Source: Flavobacterium fluvii (GTDB lineage: Bacteria > Bacteroidota > Bacteroidia > Flavobacteriales > Flavobacteriaceae). From it: a stretch of 64,000 nucleotides of DNA. Made by a program: the position numbers and the translations under genes. Below the pieces are notes generated by a model. That model saw only the letters and a program-made list of their open reading frames with translations, was not told the DNA's origin and searched no databases. Location: assembly GCF_900129545.1 (NCBI RefSeq), contig NZ_FQWB01000005.1, positions 62,001-126,000 on the forward strand. The letters run 5' to 3'. Shown here piece after piece: positions 35,003 to 43,738 of this stretch (position 1 is the first letter of the stretch; each line of letters opens with the position of its first letter).

Positions 35003-35099
35003 AAATGGCAAGCGACCTACATCGCACCGCTCAACCACTTACCCTTGCTATGTTCCCATCCTGGGGGATTCTGCAGGAGCTGGTCGTGTAGGACTTGCC
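35003..35099 (-). ncRNA. ffs: Signal recognition particle RNA (small bacterial 4.5S type)
   Basis: The RNA of about 93 nt reads on the minus strand. Its ends pair (GGCAAG with CTTGCC, then CCTACA with TGTAGG) and the apical region contains CAGCTCCTGCAG, CCCCCAGGATGGGAACA and TAGCAAGGGTAA, the conserved domain IV loops of bacterial small SRP RNA. It guides Ffh-dependent membrane targeting. A T run after the closing stem acts as terminator, and a full TTG-N19-TATATTTG promoter sits directly before the 5' end. Confidence 0.9.
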
Positions 35100-35103
35100 G
35101 GTG

Positions 35104-35133
35104 CAAATATACACTCTTTTTATATTTTTGCAA
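35104..35133 (-). promoter_or_regulatory. Promoter of the SRP RNA gene (TTG-N19-TATATTTG)
   Basis: On the minus strand TTG at 35133-35131 and TATATTTG at 35111-35104 are 19 bases apart. The RNA would start about five bases downstream. Confidence 0.75.
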
Positions 35134-35187
35134 GCGCTTTGCGACTATTAAATAAGGTTGTATATTGCATTATCAAAAATTTATTTC

Positions 35188-36237
35188 ATGAAAAAATATA
35201 ACTTCCTATCTATCATTTTATTAGGAATAGCAATAACAAGTTGTGGCGACACAAAAAAAAGCGACAATAGTCTGTTTAGTTTCGACGAATCCAAATTCCA
35301 AGCCCATTATGTGCCCCAAGAAGGTATAGAATTGGGGGTTTTAAATCCCAATTCAAAAGAAGTTGACAGCGTGGTTTATTTCGTGAACGACACGAAAATT
35401 GGCAGCAAAAAAGGACTTGACAAATTATCCTTTGCATTGCAAACCCAAAAATTGGGTTACCAAAACCTGAAAGCCGTAGTCTATTATAATGGAGAAAATG
35501 CCCAAGCTTCCACCAGAATCGAGTTGGTTTCCAATATTCAACCCAAATTGCTCCAATACAAAATCATAAATACCTATCCCCACGATATTGGCTCGTTTAC
35601 AGAAGGTTTGGAGTTTTACAAAGACACTTTGTATGAAAGCACGGGGCTAAACGGAAAATCTTTTTTGAGAAAATACGATTATAAAACAGGAAAAACATAC
35701 CAGCAAGTAGATTTGGATTCCATATATTTTGGCGAAGGAATCACTTTCATCAACAACAAGGTTTATCAATTGACTTGGCAAGAGAAAACCGGTTTTATCT
35801 ACAATGCCAACACCTTGAAACTCGAAAAAACCTTCACTTACGACAAAGATATCGAAGGTTGGGGAATGACCAATGACGGCAAATACATTTATCAAACCGA
35901 CAAAACGGAGAAAATTTGGAAAATGGATCCGGAAACCCAAAAAATGATTGATTATGTAAATGTTTATTCGGGAAATTCAAAGATAAAAGCAATAAATGAG
36001 CTCGAATGGATAAATGGCAAAATCTATGCAAATGTTTGGGAAAAAGAGGCCATTGCAGTTGTTGACCCAAAAACTGGTGCTGTTGAAGGAATATTGGATA
36101 TGTCGGGTTTACGAAAATTTATTACTGCCGAACCAACCGATTACTTAAATGGTATCGCCTACAACCCCAAAACAAAAACCATTTTCGTGACCGGAAAAAA
36201 CTGGGACAAAATGTTCGAAATCACGGTTTCGGAATAA
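35188..36237 (+). CDS. Glutaminyl-peptide cyclotransferase, lipoprotein
   Basis: The 349-residue protein has a type II signal peptide (lipobox ITSCGD, Cys about residue 20). Residues about 40-110 form a Bacteroidetes-type N-terminal domain and residues about 130-345 a five-bladed beta-propeller of the plant-type glutamine cyclotransferase family (PHDIGSFTEGLEF, STGLNGKSFLRKYD, GWGMTNDGKYIYQTDKTEK, NELEWINGKIYANVWE). It would convert N-terminal Gln of exported peptides to pyroglutamate. The start at 35188 gives the lipoprotein signal; an in-frame ATA-starting extension to 35158 is unlikely. Confidence 0.87.
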   Translation: MKKYNFLSIILLGIAITSCGDTKKSDNSLFSFDESKFQAHYVPQEGIELGVLNPNSKEVDSVVYFVNDTKIGSKKGLDKLSFALQTQKLGYQNLKAVVYYNGENAQASTRIELVSNIQPKLLQYKIINTYPHDIGSFTEGLEFYKDTLYESTGLNGKSFLRKYDYKTGKTYQQVDLDSIYFGEGITFINNKVYQLTWQEKTGFIYNANTLKLEKTFTYDKDIEGWGMTNDGKYIYQTDKTEKIWKMDPETQKMIDYVNVYSGNSKIKAINELEWINGKIYANVWEKEAIAVVDPKTGAVEGILDMSGLRKFITAEPTDYLNGIAYNPKTKTIFVTGKNWDKMFEITVSE

Positions 36238-36295
36238 TTGCAACAACCGCAAATTGTCAATTCAAAAAGTGAAATTTGTGTAAAAGATAATTACA

Positions 36296-36372
36296 TTTAA
36301 ACCATTAAGAAAATTTAAGATTGACATCATTCTTAACCATCTTAATTTACTCAATTTCCTTAATGGTTTAAA
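36296..36372. repeat. 77-bp imperfect inverted repeat before hutI
   Basis: Outer arms TTTAAACCATTAAGAAAATT and AATTTCCTTAATGGTTTAAA match at 18 of 20 positions, with a weaker inner pair. AACCATTAAG...CTTAATGGTT elements are common intergenic repeats in flavobacteria. Confidence 0.55.
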
Positions 36373-36427
36373 AAAATGTGTTCACAATAGTTCCAACAGA
36401 ACCTAAATTATAAATCTTTCACGCCCA

Positions 36428-37669
36428 ATGAAAACGCTAATCATCAATATCAAGGAATTACTTCAGGTGCGGGATTCCTCGGTTTTGAAGGTTTCCGGTG
36501 TTGAAATGGCGGTACTTCCCACCATCAAGAATGCCTATTTGTTCATTCAAAATGGACTTATTGCCGATTTTGGCTCGATGGAAGATATGCCCGAAGATTT
36601 CAATCCCGAAAAATGCATTGATGCAGATGGAAAAATGGTGTTGCCATCTTGGTGTGACAGCCATACCCACATTGTTTATGCCGGCAATCGGGAACAAGAA
36701 TTTGTAGATCGAATCAATGGACTTTCTTATGAAGAAATTGCACGTCGCGGAGGCGGAATTTTAAATTCGGCACGAAAACTAAACGAAACATCCCAAGAAG
36801 AACTTTACGACCAGTCCAAAGCCAGATTGGAGGAAATCATTCGATTGGGAACCGGTGCCGTGGAAATAAAATCAGGTTACGGACTCAGCCTCGACGGCGA
36901 ATTGAAAATGCTTCGGGTAATCAAACAATTGTCGCAAAATTATCCCATAACCATAAAAGCCACTTTTCTGGGTGCACACGCCATTCCATTGGAATACCAA
37001 AACAATCGAAAGGGTTATATCGATGTAATCATCAACGAAATGCTTCCTCAAATTGCCGAAAATAAATTGGCTGATTTTATAGACGTATTTTGTGAAACCG
37101 GTTATTTCACCGTAGCCGAAACCGAACAAATTATGGAAGCAGGAATTCGTTTTGGCTTAAAACCAAAAATTCACGTCAACCAGTTCCACTCCATTGGAGG
37201 AATTCAAGCGGCCATAAAACACGATGCCCTTTCGGTCGACCATCTGGAAGTCATGACGACCAAAGACATAAAGGCCTTGACAAACACTGAAACAATGCCA
37301 GTTGCCTTGCCTTCTTGCTCCTATTTTCTGGGTATTCCTTATAGTCCGGCAAGAGAAATGATGGCAAACGGATTACCATTGGCACTTGCCAGCGATTATA
37401 ATCCAGGTTCCTCTCCATCTGGGAACATGAATTTTGTGGTTTCGACAGCCTGTATCAAAATGAAAATGACTCCCGAAGAAGCCATAAATGCCGCCACCAT
37501 AAACGGAGCTTACGCCATGGGGATTTCTGAAACCCACGGAAGTATTGCCATTGGCAAAAAAGCCAATTTCATTATCACAAAACTCGTTTCTTCCTACTAC
37601 CAACTACCCTATTCTTTTGGCAGTAATTTGATAGAAAGCACATATATTGAAGGCGAAATTTGGACATAA
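36428..37669 (+). CDS. hutI: Imidazolonepropionase
   Basis: The 413-residue amidohydrolase converts 4-imidazolone-5-propionate to formiminoglutamate in histidine degradation. The metal-binding HTH motif is at H79 and H81 (CDSHTHIVYAG), EIKSGYGL is at about 155-162, the third metal His is in GAHAIPLEY and the catalytic His in HVNQFHSIGG. Length agrees with the family (about 410). The partner formiminoglutamase is found 3.6 kb downstream on the same strand; hutH and hutU are not in the window. Confidence 0.95.
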   Translation: MKTLIINIKELLQVRDSSVLKVSGVEMAVLPTIKNAYLFIQNGLIADFGSMEDMPEDFNPEKCIDADGKMVLPSWCDSHTHIVYAGNREQEFVDRINGLSYEEIARRGGGILNSARKLNETSQEELYDQSKARLEEIIRLGTGAVEIKSGYGLSLDGELKMLRVIKQLSQNYPITIKATFLGAHAIPLEYQNNRKGYIDVIINEMLPQIAENKLADFIDVFCETGYFTVAETEQIMEAGIRFGLKPKIHVNQFHSIGGIQAAIKHDALSVDHLEVMTTKDIKALTNTETMPVALPSCSYFLGIPYSPAREMMANGLPLALASDYNPGSSPSGNMNFVVSTACIKMKMTPEEAINAATINGAYAMGISETHGSIAIGKKANFIITKLVSSYYQLPYSFGSNLIESTYIEGEIWT

Positions 37670-37692
37670 AAAAAGACCAACAAATGTTGGCC
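37668..37692 (-). terminator. Minus-strand terminator of the small membrane-protein gene
   Basis: Read on the minus strand, a short stem (CCAAC / GTTGG with a four-base loop) is followed by seven T. It begins about 40 bases after the stop of the 42-codon gene. Confidence 0.55.
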
Positions 37693-37730
37693 CTTTCAGT
37701 AAAAGCTCAATCCCATCCTCTTCAAGGTGC

Positions 37731-37859
37731 TCATGCGTACGAAACACCAATCAACAATCCCAGCATAAAAGCTCCTAATACTATAGCAACCATAAAAAGC
37801 CTAAAGGAAGTCGGATCAACATCTAAAATATAGTAATCTACTCCATAATCCTTTTTCAT
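37731..37859 (-). CDS. Small membrane protein (42 residues)
   Basis: Reading from ATG at 37859 gives 42 residues: a polar N terminus (MKKDYGVDYYILDVDPTSF) followed by one strongly hydrophobic helix (about 21-40, rich in Leu, Val, Ala and Gly) and stop TGA at 37731-37733. A purine-rich AGAGGAAAC precedes the ATG, an unusually good ribosome site for this genome type, and a terminator follows. No homologue is known to me. It may act as a small membrane modulator; the function is unknown. Confidence 0.55.
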   Translation of the reverse strand: MKKDYGVDYYILDVDPTSFRLFMVAIVLGAFMLGLLIGVSYA

Positions 37860-38098
37860 TGTTTCCTCTTTATTTTTTAAAATTTAAAAATCTTCTTTAG
37901 GCTTTTTTTATCGTAAAATTAATGGCATTAGAATTTACTTTTTTGAATCTTAATGGGAATAAAACTCTACTATCCAAGATTTACGATTTGGTTACTATAA
38001 CCTGAGGGTTGATTATTATTCCACCACATGGGAATTAAAATCCTGTAATTCGAATAATTATCAATCTCAGGCTAGATATCATGTTACATTTTTTCTAT

Positions 38099-38548
38099 TT
38101 ATTTGGAATAATGCAATTCAACATTTCTATAAAAATATTTCAAAATTACTTTGACAATGGTATTGTTTTCCAATAATACCGAAATACCGTAATCCGAAAA
38201 GAAAACTCCCATGGAATCATCCCCATATCCGCACAACTCCAATCTATTTTTGGAGACTTCCTTTATTTTCATCTGTTTTATGGCCATTTGAACATCATCT
38301 CCCCATCTGTTCTTTTGGTAGTCCAAAGTTCTTATCTTGACAAAATAGGAATCCTCCTCAATATTGGAATTTTTGTCAATTTGTATCCCTCTCCAACAAT
38401 TGTCGATAGTGGCTGTTTGAATTCCATTTTCGAATTTTGAATGCTTGCTTGAAACGAACATAAAATTGGATAAATCGATCGATAATTTTTTCAATCTACT
38501 CTCTTTCCCTTTATCCTTGTTATTTTTAAAAAATGAAAACATTTTCAT
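38099..38548 (-). CDS. Unknown cytosolic protein
   Basis: I do not recognise this 149-residue protein. The N terminus is very basic (KNNKDKGKESRLKKL), then mixed alpha/beta sequence with few clear motifs (WRGIQIDKNSN, YGDDSMGVFFSDYGISVLL). It is transcribed from the direction of the AraC gene, and the second operator-like repeat with a promoter-like CAACTTTG box is about 250 bases upstream, so it may belong to the regulon proposed there. Confidence 0.6.
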   Translation of the reverse strand: MKMFSFFKNNKDKGKESRLKKLSIDLSNFMFVSSKHSKFENGIQTATIDNCWRGIQIDKNSNIEEDSYFVKIRTLDYQKNRWGDDVQMAIKQMKIKEVSKNRLELCGYGDDSMGVFFSDYGISVLLENNTIVKVILKYFYRNVELHYSK

Positions 38549-38794
38549 AATTTATTTGTTTAATTTTTAATGAATAAACACGACAACATTGCTAATCGAA
38601 CCTTGTAAAGGTCCACAATCTATAATGATACAAAATAAATAGCCAGACCATTTTCCATCTTTACATTGGTTTAAATTCGCTTTAATAATGGGGAATACCC
38701 TCCATTATTCTTAACTATTTTATTGTACAACAAAATAATTAAACAGGTAATAATCATAATTTTTGGTTTTTTAGTAATATTTAGTAATTGGCTT

Positions 38795-38872
38795 ATTTTA
38801 TAGTACAAAGTTGCAACTATTACCAGTCTATTTAATAACCAAAACAAGAGCATTTATGACCAAAATTATCCT
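38795..38872 (-). repeat. 78-bp direct repeat, copy 1 (operator-like)
   Basis: It aligns without gaps to 39199-39276, about 83% identical and 404 bases away. It contains ATAACCAAAA and ATGACCAAAA 21 bases apart, and on the minus strand a CAACTTTG box follows (one mismatch from TAnnTTTG). Confidence 0.65.
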
Positions 38873-38916
38873 TGCTGTAGTTCTATATTTTTCTATGGTT
38901 TAATTGATTTTGAAAT

Positions 38917-38944
38917 TAAAAAACACCCAACCACAAAGTTGGGG
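38917..38944 (-). terminator. Minus-strand terminator after the 22-residue peptide gene
   Basis: A six-bp stem CCCAAC / GTTGGG with loop TTTGTG is followed by TGTTTTTT on the minus strand. Confidence 0.65.
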
Positions 38945-39080
38945 AACTTCATGGAAGGATGCTTTATATTGCATTATCCAAAGTGTTATCTTATAGTTGT
39001 TTTACAAAAAAAAAATTCGTAGAGCAGACCAATTTTGAGAATTGGATAGAAACATGCAATTTAATTTTCGAATTATAACT

Positions 39081-39149
39081 TTATCCTATGGCAATTGTTG
39101 AGATCAAAAACGCAATCCAAAGAAGTAAACTCAATGCAAAATTTTTCAT
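39081..39149 (-). CDS. Very small hydrophobic peptide (22 residues)
   Basis: From ATG at 39149 to TAA at 39081-39083 the frame encodes one short hydrophobic helix (MKNFALSLLLWIAFL and then ISTIAIG). It is downstream of repeat copy 2, which ends in a promoter-like box, and upstream of a good terminator, so a transcript of about 280 bases is likely. Whether the peptide, or the RNA itself, is the product cannot be decided. Confidence 0.35.
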   Translation of the reverse strand: MKNFALSLLLWIAFLISTIAIG

Positions 39150-39198
39150 AAAGTGTTCTTTTAAATTTAAGCTTGCTTTTACCTAAGCCTATCATTTC

Positions 39199-39276
39199 AT
39201 TTTATGGCACAAAGTTGCGATGATTACCAAAATACTTGATAACCAAAACGACAGCATTAATGACCAAAATTATCCT
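39199..39276 (-). repeat. 78-bp direct repeat, copy 2 (operator-like)
   Basis: It overlaps the last codons of the AraC gene. It has three ACCAAAA sites (39226, 39242 and 39263), the last two 21 bases apart as in copy 1, and the CAACTTTG box on the minus strand. Confidence 0.65.
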
Positions 39277-40160
39277 TTTTGGATTCTGTATTCTTTTGGA
39301 GTTCGTTGAGTGTGCGTTTTGAAGAAACGAATAAAGTGTGTAGGTTCATCAAAACCAATGGTGAAGGCAATTTCAGAAATGTCGTTCGAAGTATAGATCA
39401 ACATTTTTTTGGATTCTAGTATTACTTTATCATTTATGATTTCTTTGGCAGTTTTGCCGGTCAAATCTTTAACTATTTTATTCAAGGTGTTTGCGGAAAT
39501 AAACAATTTATCGGCATAATCGCCAACTTGTTTGTACGTTATAAATAGGTTGTTTACTAAATTCTTGAATTTAAAAACCAAAGTTTGTTTTTTGCTGGGC
39601 AATACATCTTCTGCCGAAAATTCTTCCTGGATTCCCTTGAACTTGTATAATAATGTCAATACCAATGTTTGCAGTATTTGTTCCCTGTACACACTTGGAG
39701 TATGGAATTCTTTGTACAACTTTTTAAAATCTTCTAAAACTTCTTCAATTTTGGAAGGAGAAAGGGCAATAATATTGCTGTCTGCAAGGTCAAAAAATGA
39801 AAAGTCTTTTTCAAAACTACCTGTGTAAAAATTAAGGAAGGACGGTTTAAAAAATACGGTAAGTCCTTTAATATCAAAATCTCTTTGCCAAGAAAAGATA
39901 TGTTCAGGGGAGAGAAAATACAGAAAATTTTCTTGAATGGTGTTGTGTTGCTCGTCAATGGTTATTTCTGCATTATTTGCGTTCAAAACCAAAGTAATAT
40001 GGTAAAAGTCTTTTTGATAAGGTTGCATTGACATTATCCCATTTTCGGAAAAATCGTCAAAAGAAAACACTGAAAAATCTGGAATATCGGTTCGCATTTC
40101 AAAACCCGTGGCTTCAAAAAACTCGTTAATTTCTTTAAAACGTCTTATTGGATTTCTCAA
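39270..40160 (-). CDS. AraC-family transcriptional regulator
   Basis: The 296-residue protein has a cupin-like N-terminal ligand domain and a C-terminal double helix-turn-helix of the AraC/XylS type (about 200-293): ISANTLNKIVKDLTGKTAKEIIND and DISEIAFTIGFDEPTHFIRFFK, ending with TPKEYR. It is transcribed toward the repeat region. The repeated ACCAAAA sites directly downstream, two of them 21 bases apart, fit the two-subsite binding of AraC proteins, so I infer autogenous or local control. Confidence 0.9.
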   Translation of the reverse strand: MRNPIRRFKEINEFFEATGFEMRTDIPDFSVFSFDDFSENGIMSMQPYQKDFYHITLVLNANNAEITIDEQHNTIQENFLYFLSPEHIFSWQRDFDIKGLTVFFKPSFLNFYTGSFEKDFSFFDLADSNIIALSPSKIEEVLEDFKKLYKEFHTPSVYREQILQTLVLTLLYKFKGIQEEFSAEDVLPSKKQTLVFKFKNLVNNLFITYKQVGDYADKLFISANTLNKIVKDLTGKTAKEIINDKVILESKKMLIYTSNDISEIAFTIGFDEPTHFIRFFKTHTQRTPKEYRIQKG

Positions 40161-40282
40161 TATCTGTAGCGATTAAATTTCAATACTTGCACCTATCTGG
40201 TAAATTTAATCAATTATAATGTAAATGAAAAAAAGGATTTTAGTAATCGGGAAATTTATTGCTTCAGGAAAAATTTGGGCAT

Positions 40283-40312
40283 AAAAAAAGAGGAACATTT
40301 TGTTCCTCTTTT
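40283..40312. terminator. Bidirectional terminator
   Basis: A perfect stem AAAAGAGGAACA / TGTTCCTCTTTT lies 17 bases past the stop of the coiled-coil protein gene on the minus strand, with a T run on each side. Confidence 0.85.
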
Positions 40313-40328
40313 GTATAAATAAAAATTA

Positions 40329-41210
40329 TTATTTTAAGGTAAAACTTGTTTTGGAAACCAATTCGTTTTGGTCAAAAACATTGACAAAGTAAGCTCCTTT
40401 TGCAAAATCTTTTCCTCTTAAATCTTGTGAAACTTGAACTGTTTTATTTTCATATTTCACTTTGGAAATAAAACTATAAGTCAATGAATTGTCGCCGAAA
40501 GTAGCTGTTTGTTTTTCTCCAAGAACATTGTTTTTGCTGTCAATTACTTGAACATAATATTCTTTGTCCCCAGATTTTGCAATTTGGTTTTCGGCAATCG
40601 TGAAGCTGATTCTAAGAACATCCGCTCTACCCGCTTTGTCAGTTTCTATTTGTTTTCCAGAACTTCTTATTTTGTAAGCTGATGTTTTCATGTTCAAAAC
40701 AGACAATTTAGATCCTTTTTCAACTGTTTTTGACAATTCTTCATTTTGACCTACCAATACCTGATTGTATTTTTGGGATTCACCCAAAACAACAATCGTA
40801 CTGTCCCTTTGAGTGGTCAAGGTTTTATTTTCTTTTTTCAGGGTTTCATTTTCAGCTATTAAAACCTTCATGTTTTTTTCCAGTTTAGCATATTGTGTTT
40901 TGTATTTTGACACATCCCCTTTTGATTTGCTTACCTCGTCCATCAATTTTACCACTTTGTCTCTCTCTTTTACTAATTCGTCAGACATTGAGGTGTTTTC
41001 CGCTATTGCAGCATCATAAGTTGTTTTCAACTCTTGTAAATCTTTCATGACCATATCTTTATCAGATACTGTTTTGGTCAATTCGGTTTTCACCTCTTTT
41101 ACATCTGTTGAAATCTTATAAATATACACTAAACTTCCTACCAGTAGGACTGCTAAAATTGCGATAATCACTTTTAGACTTGAACTTGAATTGTTTTGTT
41201 GTTCTTCCAT
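40329..41210 (-). CDS. Membrane-anchored coiled-coil protein
   Basis: The 293-residue protein has a short cytosolic N terminus, one membrane helix (about 13-32) and a long coiled coil (about 38-175, with regular heptads such as YAKLEKNMKVLIAENETLKK). It ends in a beta-rich domain (about 190-290) containing RADVLRISFTIAENQIAKSG. The layout resembles cell-envelope or cell-division accessory proteins, but I cannot name a family. The ATG at 41210 is used; seven extra codons to 41231 precede it. Confidence 0.72.
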   Translation of the reverse strand: MEEQQNNSSSSLKVIIAILAVLLVGSLVYIYKISTDVKEVKTELTKTVSDKDMVMKDLQELKTTYDAAIAENTSMSDELVKERDKVVKLMDEVSKSKGDVSKYKTQYAKLEKNMKVLIAENETLKKENKTLTTQRDSTIVVLGESQKYNQVLVGQNEELSKTVEKGSKLSVLNMKTSAYKIRSSGKQIETDKAGRADVLRISFTIAENQIAKSGDKEYYVQVIDSKNNVLGEKQTATFGDNSLTYSFISKVKYENKTVQVSQDLRGKDFAKGAYFVNVFDQNELVSKTSFTLK

Positions 41211-41278
41211 TTTTAAATGTTTTTTATACAAATTTAATAATATAATATGACCTATTAACGTATTCTAAACATTTATAT

Positions 41279-41286
41279 TATATTTG
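41279..41286 (+). promoter_or_regulatory. Candidate -7 box (TATATTTG) for hutG
   Basis: TATATTTG fits TAnnTTTG and lies 16 bases before the hutG start, so the leader would be very short. Confidence 0.5.
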
Positions 41287-41302
41287 GGGGATTAATATTT
41301 TT

Positions 41303-42346
41303 ATGGAAAATCTTATTATTTTTACGGTCAATGACCTTGCAAAAGTAACCAACCACAGAAGTGGCGAAATAAAATTTGGGGAGAAAATGCTGACCATTCC
41401 CAAAGGAACGGATCCTGCTGCATTTTTAAAAACTTCGGATGCAAAATATGTGTTGTTTGGCATACCGGAAGACATCGGCGTAAGAGCCAATTATGGTCGA
41501 CCAGGAGCTGCATCGGCTTGGAAAAGCGCCATTGGCAGTATTGCCAATATTCAGCACAATCGGTTTTGCAAAGGCAGCCAAATTCTAGTTTTGGGTCAAT
41601 TGGACGTGAGACAGGAAATGGAGGATGTAGAGGATCTGGATTTCAACAAATTTGACGATCGTGTCAAACTAAGCCAGTTGGTAGAAAAAATTGACAAGGA
41701 AGTTTCCCATATTATTTTCAACATCATAAAATCAGGCAAAACACCAATAATCATTGGAGGTGGCCACAACAATGCCTACGGAAACATAAAAGGAACGGCA
41801 CTCGCCAAAGGAAAACCAGTCAATGCCGTCAATTTTGATGCCCATTCCGATTTCAGGATTCTCGAAGGAAGACACAGTGGAAACGCTTTTTCTTATGCTT
41901 TTGAAGAAGGTTTTTTAAAAAAGTATTTCATATTTGGCTTGCATGAAAATTATACCTCAAAAAGTGTCTTGGACATTATCAAAAAAACAGATGACCGAGT
42001 ACGCTATACCACTTATGACTCCATCAAGATAAGAAAAGAAAAAGATTTTATCCAGGAACTTGTCAATGCATCCGATTTTGTTCAAACGGATTGTTATGGA
42101 ATTGAAATTGATTTGGACGCAATTCCAAATATTCCAAGCAGCGCCATGACTTTAAGCGGTTTTTCGGTTGAAGAATTGAGGCAGTTTGTTACTTTTTTCG
42201 GAAAAAACAAAAATGCGGCTTACCTCCATATTTCCGAAGGTGCACCGGACTTGGGAGATGAAAAAAACAGCCATTTAATTGGAAAACTCATTGGTTACCT
42301 GGTCACCGATTTTATAAAAGCCAACAACAGCATTTACCCATCGTAA
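41303..42346 (+). CDS. hutG: Formimidoylglutamase-like ureohydrolase
   Basis: The 347-residue protein is in the arginase/ureohydrolase family. The binuclear manganese ligands are conserved: H155 in GGGHNN, D179, H181 and D183 in NFDAHSDFR, and D270 and D272 in EIDLDAIP. Arginase would usually have SxDxDxxDP and a shorter N terminus; the long N terminus and GVRANYGRPGAASAW favour formiminoglutamase, which releases formamide and glutamate from formiminoglutamate. This completes the last steps of histidine degradation with hutI. An agmatinase role is less likely. Confidence 0.85.
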   Translation: MENLIIFTVNDLAKVTNHRSGEIKFGEKMLTIPKGTDPAAFLKTSDAKYVLFGIPEDIGVRANYGRPGAASAWKSAIGSIANIQHNRFCKGSQILVLGQLDVRQEMEDVEDLDFNKFDDRVKLSQLVEKIDKEVSHIIFNIIKSGKTPIIIGGGHNNAYGNIKGTALAKGKPVNAVNFDAHSDFRILEGRHSGNAFSYAFEEGFLKKYFIFGLHENYTSKSVLDIIKKTDDRVRYTTYDSIKIRKEKDFIQELVNASDFVQTDCYGIEIDLDAIPNIPSSAMTLSGFSVEELRQFVTFFGKNKNAAYLHISEGAPDLGDEKNSHLIGKLIGYLVTDFIKANNSIYPS

Positions 42347-42410
42347 TGAAATAACATTGTTTTTTGACATCCAAAAAATGTGAACTAATTTCCATCAAAA
42401 ATATTAATCC

Positions 42411-42418
42411 TATCTTTG
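42411..42418 (+). promoter_or_regulatory. Candidate -7 box (TATCTTTG) for the RhlE-type helicase
   Basis: TATCTTTG matches TAnnTTTG and lies 47 bases before the ATG. Confidence 0.45.
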
Positions 42419-42464
42419 CGTAACTATCCCTGTACTTATTGCAGGATATTTAATACACTAAAGT

Positions 42465-43709
42465 ATGTTATTCGAAGATTTATCACTTTCAAAAAGTATC
42501 CAAAGAGCCGTATTTGAAGAAGGCTATACTGAACCCACTCCTATCCAAGAACAATCCATTCCACTAGTTCTGTCAGGCAGGGATTTAATAGGTTGTGCAC
42601 AAACAGGAACCGGAAAAACGGCAGCATTCGCCATTCCCATCATACATCAATTGCACCGAATTGTTGGTTCATCCAAAAAAGCCAAAGAAATCAGGGCCTT
42701 AATCGTAACTCCAACAAGAGAATTGGCGGTACAAATTGGCCAAAGTTTTGACACCTACGGCAAATATACCAACTTGACCCAACTCACCATTTTTGGAGGA
42801 GTTTCACAAGTTCCACAAGTAGATGCTTTACGAAAAGGAATTGACGTCCTTGTGGCTACACCCGGAAGATTGTTGGATTTGCACAAACAAGGATTTATCG
42901 ATTTCGACTCTTTACATACGTTAGTCCTTGACGAAGCAGACCAAATGCTGGATATGGGATTCATAAACGACGTCAAAAAAATTGTAAAGCTTACGCCAAA
43001 AAACAGGCAAACCTTGCTGTTCTCTGCAACAATGCCCATTGCCATTCGAGAATTAGCCGAAATGTTCTTGAAAGACCCTGAAAAAGTGGAAGTTTCGCCA
43101 GTATCATCAACGGCAGAAAGTGTGGAGCAACGGGTATATTTTGTCGAAAAAGGCGAAAAAAGAAACTTGTTGTATCATTTGATAAAAACCGAAAATTTAT
43201 CGGATGTATTGGTTTTTTCGAGAACCAAACACGGAGCAGACAATGTAGTGAAAGCATTACGCAAAAAAGACATTCCTGCCGAAGCCATTCACGGCGACAA
43301 ATCACAAAATGCCAGACAACGCGTTTTGGATGCATTCAAAAACAAGGAAATCGGGGTTCTTGTGGCAACCGACATCGCTGCCCGCGGCATCGATATTGAT
43401 CAATTGCCCGTTGTAATCAATTTTGATTTGCCCAATATTCCTGAAACTTACGTTCACCGAATTGGTAGAACGGGTCGCGCTGGAAATGAAGGAATTGCTA
43501 TTTCTTTTTGCGGCAAAGACGAACACCAATACTGGAAAGACATTCAAAAACTGATAAAAGTAGATGTAAAAACAATAAGTGACCATCCTTATCCTTGGCA
43601 TTCCGGAAGTCAGGAAACGGCTCCACAGAAAAACTCAAATCGAAGTGGTGGCGCACATAAATCAAGGAAATCAGAAGTTTCCAAACAAAACAAAAAGCGC
43701 TGGTATTAA
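42465..43709 (+). CDS. rhlE: DEAD-box RNA helicase, RhlE type
   Basis: The 414-residue protein has the complete helicase core with short extensions: Q motif near 1-30, [24 protein letters not shown] and [10 protein letters not shown], then a short basic tail ([24 protein letters not shown]-like). The absence of a DbpA domain and the short tail separate it from the larger helicase at 9492. Such enzymes assist ribosome assembly and RNA turnover. Confidence 0.9.
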   Translation: MLFEDLSLSKSIQRAVFEEGYTEPTPIQEQSIPLVLSGRDLIGCAQTGTGKTAAFAIPIIHQLHRIVGSSKKAKEIRALIVTPTRELAVQIGQSFDTYGKYTNLTQLTIFGGVSQVPQVDALRKGIDVLVATPGRLLDLHKQGFIDFDSLHTLVLDEADQMLDMGFINDVKKIVKLTPKNRQTLLFSATMPIAIRELAEMFLKDPEKVEVSPVSSTAESVEQRVYFVEKGEKRNLLYHLIKTENLSDVLVFSRTKHGADNVVKALRKKDIPAEAIHGDKSQNARQRVLDAFKNKEIGVLVATDIAARGIDIDQLPVVINFDLPNIPETYVHRIGRTGRAGNEGIAISFCGKDEHQYWKDIQKLIKVDVKTISDHPYPWHSGSQETAPQKNSNRSGGAHKSRKSEVSKQNKKRWY

Positions 43710-43738
43710 TTGCCAATCCATTTCGGAATCACGTTATT

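Larger units (their letters stand above)
38549..39269. other. 721-base spacer with repeat pair and small peptide genes
   Basis: It holds the two 78-bp repeats, one 22-codon minus-strand frame with terminator, a hairpin at 38684-38709 (AATAATGG / CCATTATT) and a 28-codon minus-strand frame ending near 38671. No longer gene is supported. Confidence 0.55.

Noticed and set aside
38671-38853. 60-codon minus-strand frame upstream of the 38099-38548 gene
   Set aside because: The front part overlaps the repeat and promoter-like box. Only the last 28 codons, from an internal ATG, could be translated, and there is no terminator or ribosome site to support them.
38795-39276. The two 78-bp repeats as a CRISPR array or transposon ends
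   Set aside because: Only two direct copies, 404 bp apart with unrelated sequence between, no cas or transposase gene, and no inverted orientation.
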